Source of the DNA: Aquatica leii
Lineage: Eukaryota; Arthropoda; Insecta; Coleoptera; Lampyridae
Length of the DNA: 64,000 nucleotides
Reading direction: 5' to 3'
NCBI GenBank assembly: GCA_035610365.1
Contig: CM069439.1
Coordinates: 558,001 to 622,000 of the forward strand
The notes beneath the pieces were generated by a model. It did no database searches. It was not told where the DNA came from and saw only the letters and a list, made by a program, of their open reading frames with translations. Below, piece by piece: positions 57,105 to 64,000 of this stretch (its first letter is position 1; each line of letters begins with the position of its first letter). A program made the position numbers and the translations under genes.

Positions 57105-57330
57105 ATGGCTATAAAATTCACTGCACTAGGTTTACCGGCACTTGTTTTCCGAGACTCATCGCAATCAAGCAAAACGAAGTTGGCTATAAAATCTGCTGCA
57201 CCAGGTTCGCCGGCACTTGTTTTCCAAGAACCGTCTTTGGTGAAACCTTTTCTCCGCGACCTGTTCTCCGTGAAACTTTTTCCGAAATCTTCTCGCCTTA
57301 ATCGCATAAGCACTTGAAACCCCAAATAAC
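57105..57330 (+). repeat. 75-bp tandem duplication in a GC-rich block open in several frames
   Basis: GGCTATAAAAT...CTGCAC.AGGTT..CCGGCACTTGTTTTCC occurs at 57107 and 57182, exactly 75 bp apart. Because 75 is a multiple of 3, several frames on both strands stay open: plus ORFs of 89 and 70 codons, and a minus ORF of 93 codons covering 57044-57325. The translated repeat in one frame is GYKI-CTRF-GTCFPR. No domain is recognised, and the multi-frame openness looks compositional. Confidence 0.5.
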
Positions 57331-57680
57331 GTTGACAACCGCTGGTACTAATATTATACTATTTTTAACAACTTAACCGTTGTTCGACAGATTCGATCCA
57401 ATTTCACTAACATTACATCATCGAAGTCATTAATCTGCACCAGGTTTGCAAATCAGTAAGTTTATACATGTTTGTGTCTTCGTTTATCATTGTTGGCGGT
57501 AATTTAACACTATACGTGTTGGTCCGGTTGGGCGTGTCCCTGTCGGGAATACGATAGGTGGTTATTCTAACCACCTGAGGGTTAACTGTCGGCAAAATCC
57601 AGATGACCTTTGATAACTCTCTCATTAGAACAATAGATTAAAATAAACGAATACATAAAGAAATTACCAAAATTTGCTAC
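57331..57680. other. Sequence without recognised features
   Basis: The minus ORF at 57413-57625 has no recognised domain. Confidence 0.4.
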
Positions 57681-58380
57681 TGTTACGTATCGAAGTAAAT
57701 AAGTACTTTAAAATGTCTTACTTACCCGTACGCATACATTTCACTCATTCAAAATTAATTGCATTCTACATTGATGCAACGACTTTATTTCGTTTAATTA
57801 GTTACATTTATTTACCAATTGTGTTCCACTAAATTAAAAGTTGTCAAAGCGAGTCGCCCGCATTGATTAAAACTGGCAAACAAAATCAAGCAGCTGTGTT
57901 TGAATTACGCTAGTTGCGGAAATTGTAACCGTATAAGCACGTTAACGGTTGTCGATAAAAAAATAGCACTAATGTACTTACCTAGAATATCCAAAATCTT
58001 GTACACCCGTTAATCACTATTTTTTACACTTAAAACTACTAAAATTCACATACGATAAAACATTGTCCGACTCGTAAGTTGAACAGGTAGAACCTTTGAA
58101 CCGTTAGCAGAACAAGTGGAGCTAAACCTAGATAGATGAATACCAAATAAATGTACACTTTCGAAAATAATTTATGTAAACGGAAGCATTACAAATTGTA
58201 CTGTTTAAATTAATAAATTAATTTTGTGTTGTAAATTACAGGTTATGAAAACATTATATGTATTAAATTAGCGTGTTTAGTTGTTAAATTTTTTCTATTT
58301 GTTACCCGAGACAAAAACAGTAAATAACAACGATCAGCTCAGTAAAACGCTTGACACCCGACCAGTAAGAAGTTATTACA
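57681..58380 (+). repeat. Possible 5' LTR of a second LTR retroelement
   Basis: The right edge (TTATTACA) is defined by the primer-binding site two bases later. The left edge is the nearest suitable TG (TGTTACGTAT), giving 700 bp, but this edge is a guess. No matching 3' LTR was found. Confidence 0.35.
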
Positions 58381-58382
58381 TT

Positions 58383-58400
58383 TGGCGCCTAAACAGAGAC
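58383..58400 (+). other. Primer-binding site complementary to tRNA-Lys
   Basis: TGGCGCCTAAACAGAGAC agrees at 15 of 18 positions with the usual tRNA-Lys3 primer site. The three differences are transitions. Confidence 0.65.
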
Positions 58401-58518
58401 CTCTGAAACCTCTGAATTATCCGGACCACAATCAAATACAACCTGATAGTAAATAATTATTAATTCAAATTGCAGACATTTTGGTTGGCGCGCGAGTTAC
58501 CTGTACCAAAAATCTACG

Positions 58519-58800
58519 ATGTCTCAACTCGTAGAAGTTACCCTGAAAACTTTCTCCAAAGAAGACATAAAGTCAAAATAGATTGGTAACATGCGACCAG
58601 AACAGTTGACGTACCATTTGAAAGCATACCAGTTAAATACGGCCGGCGACAAAACCAAATAAAAAAAAACGTCTAGCTAATAAGATTACATGCTCCAGTA
58701 ACTAAGCTACATCCCGTTCATTGTCTCTAAACTTGTTATTGCAGATGCCTAGACAAATTCCCAAAGTTGTAGTAGCCACGCTGACTGCACAACTATGCTA
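58519..58800 (+). pseudogene. Degenerate gag start of the second LTR element
   Basis: An ATG 118 nt after the primer site opens MSQLVEVTLKTFSKEDIKSK, then a stop, then MRPEQLTYHLKAYQLNTAGD, a SAP-like helical motif, then more stops. I infer gag from its position and style. No nucleocapsid knuckle, protease or RT is seen, so most of the interior is gone. Confidence 0.4.
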
Positions 58801-58965
58801 TTGTGTACGATAGGGAATCCAGTTTAATAGTTAAATCAACTCTATTTTGTTTTTTGAACGAATTAAAGAGTTGCACTTGGACAAATTGGAAAACACTTGA
58901 AACCAGTTTGTATTACATTTTGTAGTTTGTAGTACAATCGCCAAAGTATTGCAAAATGCCACGTA

Positions 58966-59619
58966 ATGATTATATTCCAGAAACGTTCCAGTTCGCATCA
59001 GCAGTCGTCCAGAACCGAAGAAACAATCCAGAATAGACCTCCTTTCACTACCGACTTTTTGCTTGGTCCGGATTTTTTGCTTCTGAGCTATGGTGTAATA
59101 GAGACGATAAGAAGCATCTTGGTTCTGAACAACGACCGAATAGAATGCAAGACCCAAATTAAGTCTGGTCTTAGGAAAAGATGCGGTTTACTCATTCCTA
59201 AGCCGACAATCGTCCCCGCAATTCTACAAAAAGAAGTAAGTTTAGTAAACCCAGTAATAACTCCTGGCGGTAAAATAGTTTACTCGAAGAATCCTGACTT
59301 TCCATTTTCTCCAAGTAATTGAAAATATCTCTAAACCACTTCATTTTCGCTAACTTTTGCTGTGGGATGACAATTTAAAGACGCCCGGTACTAGCTGTCT
59401 CCGGGCAAATTATTATTGAATAGATTTTTGCGAGAGTGTTTACCTAAAAACACTTTAACAGAATCTTTTACGTCTTTTTTTCGACGCGGAAATCTATTTC
59501 GCTTACAATCTTCTATTCACGTTACTATTACATCTTCAACAGTTTTAGTCACTATTGCTGGTAGCCTATGCCTAGTCTTGGTAAACTTATTATACATTTT
59601 GAATTGTAATGCAGCCTGA
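58966..59619 (+). pseudogene. Two ORFs downstream of the second LTR element's gag, unassigned
   Basis: One ORF (58966-59322, 118 codons) has no recognised domain. The other (59416-59619, 67 codons) has a basic segment followed by a hydrophobic stretch of about 20 residues near its C-terminus, suggesting a membrane anchor. Position after a gag remnant allows the idea of a decayed envelope-like gene, but no envelope motif was recognised, so this stays open. Confidence 0.25.
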
Positions 59620-62600
59620 AGAATTTTATATATTTTCGTGACCTTACGGTTTAGGCATCCCTGTTGCTACGACAGTCATAGCTTTCTGAAGATCTTCTTC
59701 ATTGTAACGTTTACTGTATTTTTTTTGTTTTTTTTTTAACTTTAGGCGTTATTATCTTGAATTTTATAAATTCTATTTTAGCTTACCTATTTGCTTCTAT
59801 TCACGAATAAACATTATTTTGACAGTTATTGACTATGAGGAATAATAGCTATTGACCGTGACCAACAACTGTAGTCAGGCAAAATTTTACATTAAAACCA
59901 AAAAATCGTTATTTTTATGCAAAATATAAGCATTTTTATGCAACAAACTAAATATTTGAAACAAAGTTTACTATGCTTATTCTTATTAATTTTGTTGAAA
60001 TTACACCGAGCATTTACTTAACGATATCAAGTTCTTTTCGACTAACTAACTATTAGACGTCACAGCACTGCACAGTTTCTGGAAGCAATCTTTACAATAT
60101 CAACAAACAAATACTAAGCTTTGTCAACTAAATAAATAAAAACAGCTCTATAACCCTTAACAACTATAAACTTTTTACATATTTTAGTTTTCCTAATATA
60201 TTTTATAATAAAACAAAGTGGTCAATTACTGCACAAGGGTCAACAATTGTATAGTTTACTCAATAAAAGAACAAAATTTTATACATTGATAAGGTTCTGA
60301 TCCCACCATGAGGTTTTTTAGGTACCATAACATTCTTGCCAGTGCTAGTATTGGTATTACTAACTGACATTTTAATTAGTTAATCAGTAGTTATTGTTTT
60401 ATGTGAATTGCATTCAGTTAACCACAAATTTATTTTCTGTTTACCTTAAATTATTTCTTAATCGTTCAATTTTTGTTACTAAGACATAATTCGTTTACAA
60501 CTTATAAAACTTTTCATTAAACAATATTAATATATTGTACACAATAATTGAAAATTCTGAAGTTGGTCTGTATAAAAAAATTACTGTAATATTTATTAAC
60601 AATTAATGTTTCAAGCACATTTAAACCACTTGTTTTATCGACACTTAAATTTTTACAATTCTTGCACTTAATTTTTTTATAAAAGTAGTGACACAAATAA
60701 CCTGCATTATAAACTAAAGAACAAAATTCTAAAAAAAATTTAACATTCTCGTCACGTTAAAGCGACACTTCCATGTCTTCACTTATAAAGTCTTTTTTCT
60801 TTTATTTTAATATTTTTTCGTCATTAGGTTTAGGATTTATTGTGTCATCTAGGGTAGATAACAACTCGTCACTGTCCATTTCAAGTTTGCTTGTTTAGTT
60901 GGTACTTATAAACGAATCTGTTTGTTGTGTTGTAGCGCTATGCTGATTCACTAACAGATGGTTGAGAATTCTATCTTTTTCTAGCACAGATCATTGAAAA
61001 CGAATTATTAATGACGATACAATTTTAACTTAAAAAATGGCAAAAATAATTTTGCCTAGACTTTCCTATATTTAATATCTAATAATATAATACCTAAAAA
61101 CTAAACCATCGTTAATATTATTAGTTTTTGAAATATATACGTTACAGTGAAATTAAAAATAGGTAACATTTAGATTATTTTAGAATAGCATTTAGTTACA
61201 TATCTAAACAAATATTTGATTTGATTATTTCCAAAATATTGCATAATTATTAAAATATACTTAGTTTACGATAAGAAATACGTAATAATGTATTAAAGTC
61301 AGACCGAAGAACACCGCATATTAAAAAGAAAACTAAATTGACTAACATATTTAAAACACCAAAACAATATTAGAAAAGTTGTTTAATAAATAATTTTCTT
61401 TTCACTTTAAACCGCTATTAATATTTGAAATGCAAATAACAATGCATTTAATTTTAAATGAATAATTTGGTCACTTAAAAACATAAGTTTTGATAATGAA
61501 AATTATTATTATTAATAATATCTAAGAATATGCGTTTTAAAAAATTTTATAAATACGAACAGAAAATCTGTATCTTTTTTATGAAGTTATATTTTGTATT
61601 AACATTTGAAGAAACATACTTAATATGTAAACGCTCGGTAATGTAAACACCTAGCAATAGAAACATTGTGCTAATGTAAACATAAAATTTATAATATAGC
61701 ATTAAGTGGATCACTGGCTAACTAAATAACGTAAATATCAATATTTACCTGTGTTTATCAACTAAAAATAAAAAAATACAGAATATCAAAATCCACAACC
61801 ATCTGTAAGATGAAGATTTAAAGACAAATATTTTAGAAAAAACGGAATTTAAAAGTACAAAAAATCAAAAAACTTTCAAAAATGCAATAACAACTTGAAT
61901 AAAAAAACTTCTTGTATAAATGGTTTTTAAAAAAACTGAAAACCCGTATCACAATAGACGAAAAAATAGTTAAAGTAAAAGCTAAACTATTAAATGAAAA
62001 AATAAAGAAAACACAAAGTTTCGTAACAAAAACAAAGTCAGATATCACATTTGACTCCTCTCTGTATCTGGTCAAAAATTATCAGTACAGTCAAAATTAA
62101 TATCACCGTTGACAATAGGTTGAAAAAGAATATTAGAGTTATGAATTTCAAGTAAATCCGGTAAAAAACGTTATTCCAAGATTTTAGTTTTTGTTTTCCA
62201 GAGATTTGGAAACCAGTTCGATCGGAAGCCGGTGTATAAATGCTAGACTGTACAGCGCAATTAATCATTTGGTTCCGGGCTCTGAAAACTGTTTGTCATC
62301 TATAGTTAAATCTGTCTTTGAGCACGATATAAAACTTCTTTAACGCTAAGGAATTGCGTTTGTTTACCCTGCAGTATCAGACAAATGTTGTCATAATTGA
62401 AGAAGTTAGAAAAGTAGTTTTTTTTTGTTATCTTGAAGATACATTTTGAGCTATAAATTGCTACCAAAATTGAAGTAATTAAGCGCTCATTGAATCTATA
62501 AAAATATTATTAAACAAAACTTGTCTATTGAGTCCTACTAAAATCTATCAAATTCATAATAATATGTTTAATTTGTTTAATTTTTTAATACTACAGAAAC

Positions 62601-64000
62601 GTGTATGACGCGCTTCGTCTAAGTCGTAAACATCTGAAAGAAGCATGTTTTATTCAAACTTATTGTTAGCGTTAAATTACTTTAAGATACCTATATTATT
62701 TAAATTGAATATAAAAATTTACATAAAACGCACTTATTACTTTCCTTCTCAAGCGACACGTTTAATGATTACGTATATAGTATGTATGTATATGTCTAAA
62801 AATAAATTTCTTAAATACGTGCCACCAACAATGCGAGAAATTTTTCCAAAAACATTAAAGAAGAAGATGCACACGTGTGAACTTTATTACACAATTATTC
62901 ATATATTACAGTTATTTTCTTAAAGTTCATTAAATTTTTTGTGAGCTTTTGTTAAAATCAAAAACGCTTATAAACCACTGCAATTAATTTAAAAAATCGA
63001 TGGTGAGAACCTTTAAAAATTCATTTCCGCACTTAGGCATTTCCGTTCCCATACCATTATCTCTACAAAATCAACGGTTTTGATGGAATGTACAATAGGT
63101 TTATGTAACTTTAAAAATAGCAACTTGTTCCGGCAAGTTTTTTTGTTGTATTTTTTTTATATTAGAGCTCAGTAAACTTTTAATTATATTTATTATTTTT
63201 ATATTTAGTTATCCCAATTTGCTTTATTTAATCGTTATACAAGGCATCTTTATTATAATTATTAAAACTAAATTTATACCGGTTTTTATTTTTTATTTAA
63301 GTGCGTCCGTTATTAATTCTAGCAAAATAACTAGAACACGTTAATTTGAGGTATATTTTGCTTGTATTCTAACATAGTTTTCACTACTAGAATTACATTA
63401 TTGTTTTATTATACTATTAAAGCATTTATTGAGTTAGTTTATTTATGTATTTATTGTAATTTAAATTTTAAGTTTGTTATTGATCCTTTTGTTTTGCTTT
63501 TGGAGCGTTTTGTTGTTTGTTGATTTGAAAATGAACGAATTGTACCATAGATGAAAATAACAGGTACATAAACAGTTTCAGTTCACAAACGCAAAATACT
63601 AAAGAAAAATCTTATTAAACTGTGAGTAAGCTCATATGCAGTTATAGTAAAAATAATAACTAATAATAATAAATAAACATGTTTTTCAGTAACCGGTTAT
63701 TAATGATTTTGGAACTCGACAAAACAGTTCAAAATCGTTCTACGTTCACATCAATATATCAATAAAAAAAACAAATAAAATTAAAATAGATTTATTGACA
63801 GTACATTGTAAAACAACAAAAAAATGGTAATTGTTTTATACGACTTGAAAATGCACATTTTTACATTACACTTTATTAAAAATATTCATAGTTAGTGTTA
63901 AGAATAAAAAATACTATTTTTGGCTTCTTCAATTATCACCATTATATTTCGTAGTTACTGTATTGTCTCCGCTTATATTATAATACAAGTTATAGCGTCA
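59620..64000. other. AT-rich sequence, little recognised
   Basis: On the minus strand a short frame at about 60372-60285 begins MSVSNTNTSTGKNVM and looks coding-like. Another at about 60880-60760 (MDSDELLSTLDDTINPKPND) is acidic and broken by stops. They may be remnants of one transposon ORF. ORFs at 61833-62268 and 62645-62923 have no recognised domain. No repeats, RNA genes or further LTRs were noticed. Confidence 0.4.

Noticed and set aside
59416..59619. Firm call of an envelope transmembrane protein
   Set aside because: Only one hydrophobic stretch is seen, with no recognised envelope motif and no confirmed LTR element boundaries. It was kept as unassigned.

Overview
The window looks like nuclear DNA from an AT-rich arthropod, most likely an insect. 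It has spliced genes with introns of about 50 nt, no operons and no bacterial ribosome-binding sites. Decayed copies of many animal transposon families are present: Tc1/mariner, pogo/jerky, piggyBac, hAT, Crypton, Penelope, jockey- and RTE-type LINEs, Helentron-like and LTR elements. I cannot name the species. No tRNA, rRNA or CRISPR array was seen.

Host gene. The minus strand of 1-1933 carries three exons of a type II membrane protein: a short cytoplasmic part, one transmembrane helix, a SEA domain and a long Thr-rich stalk that runs off the left edge. A 34-codon exon at 39462-39563 (minus) begins with ATG, ends at a strong CAG|GTACGT donor and joins in phase. If that join is right, 1934-39461 is one intron of about 37.5 kb, which explains why nearly everything in it is transposon debris.

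Transposon relics inside that interval include a Tc1-like element with terminal inverted repeats (3645-4998), Tc1/mariner fragments (7.6 kb, 8.3 kb, 24.2-24.8 kb), a solo LTR (12743-13152), a Penelope RT fragment (13.8 kb), a DDE transposase relic (17.1-18.1 kb), piggyBac (22.1-23.5 kb), LINEs (21.8, 32.9, 33.5 kb), a Crypton tyrosine recombinase with its own intron (34872-35983), an internally deleted LTR element (37104-37745), and two inverted copies of a 430-450 bp repeat (6.8 and 28.1 kb).

The right half is dominated by a young LTR retrotransposon at 46410-53025. Its two 456-bp LTRs look identical by eye and it is flanked by a 4-bp ATAT duplication. It appears to have inserted into a decayed hAT element (transposase 45573-46350, one terminal repeat near 53532-53560). 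Two Penelope copies of one family lie outside it in opposite orientation (44500-45572 and 53600-54880). The Ty3/gypsy element encodes a coiled-coil ORF, gag, protease, reverse transcriptase, RNase H and integrase. After integrase comes an unusual segment: a macrodomain of the OARD1/TARG1 ADP-ribosyl-hydrolase type with both catalytic residues kept, followed by a CCCH zinc finger that reads into the 3' LTR. A degenerate relative at 37.3 kb reads in one frame from pol into the start of the macrodomain, which suggests that the domain is an ancestral fusion to pol. This is the most interesting item in the window.

The last 10 kb (54.9-64 kb) is AT-rich. It holds a 75-bp duplication at 57.1 kb, a second LTR element relic with a tRNA-Lys-like primer site at 58383, and little else I can identify.
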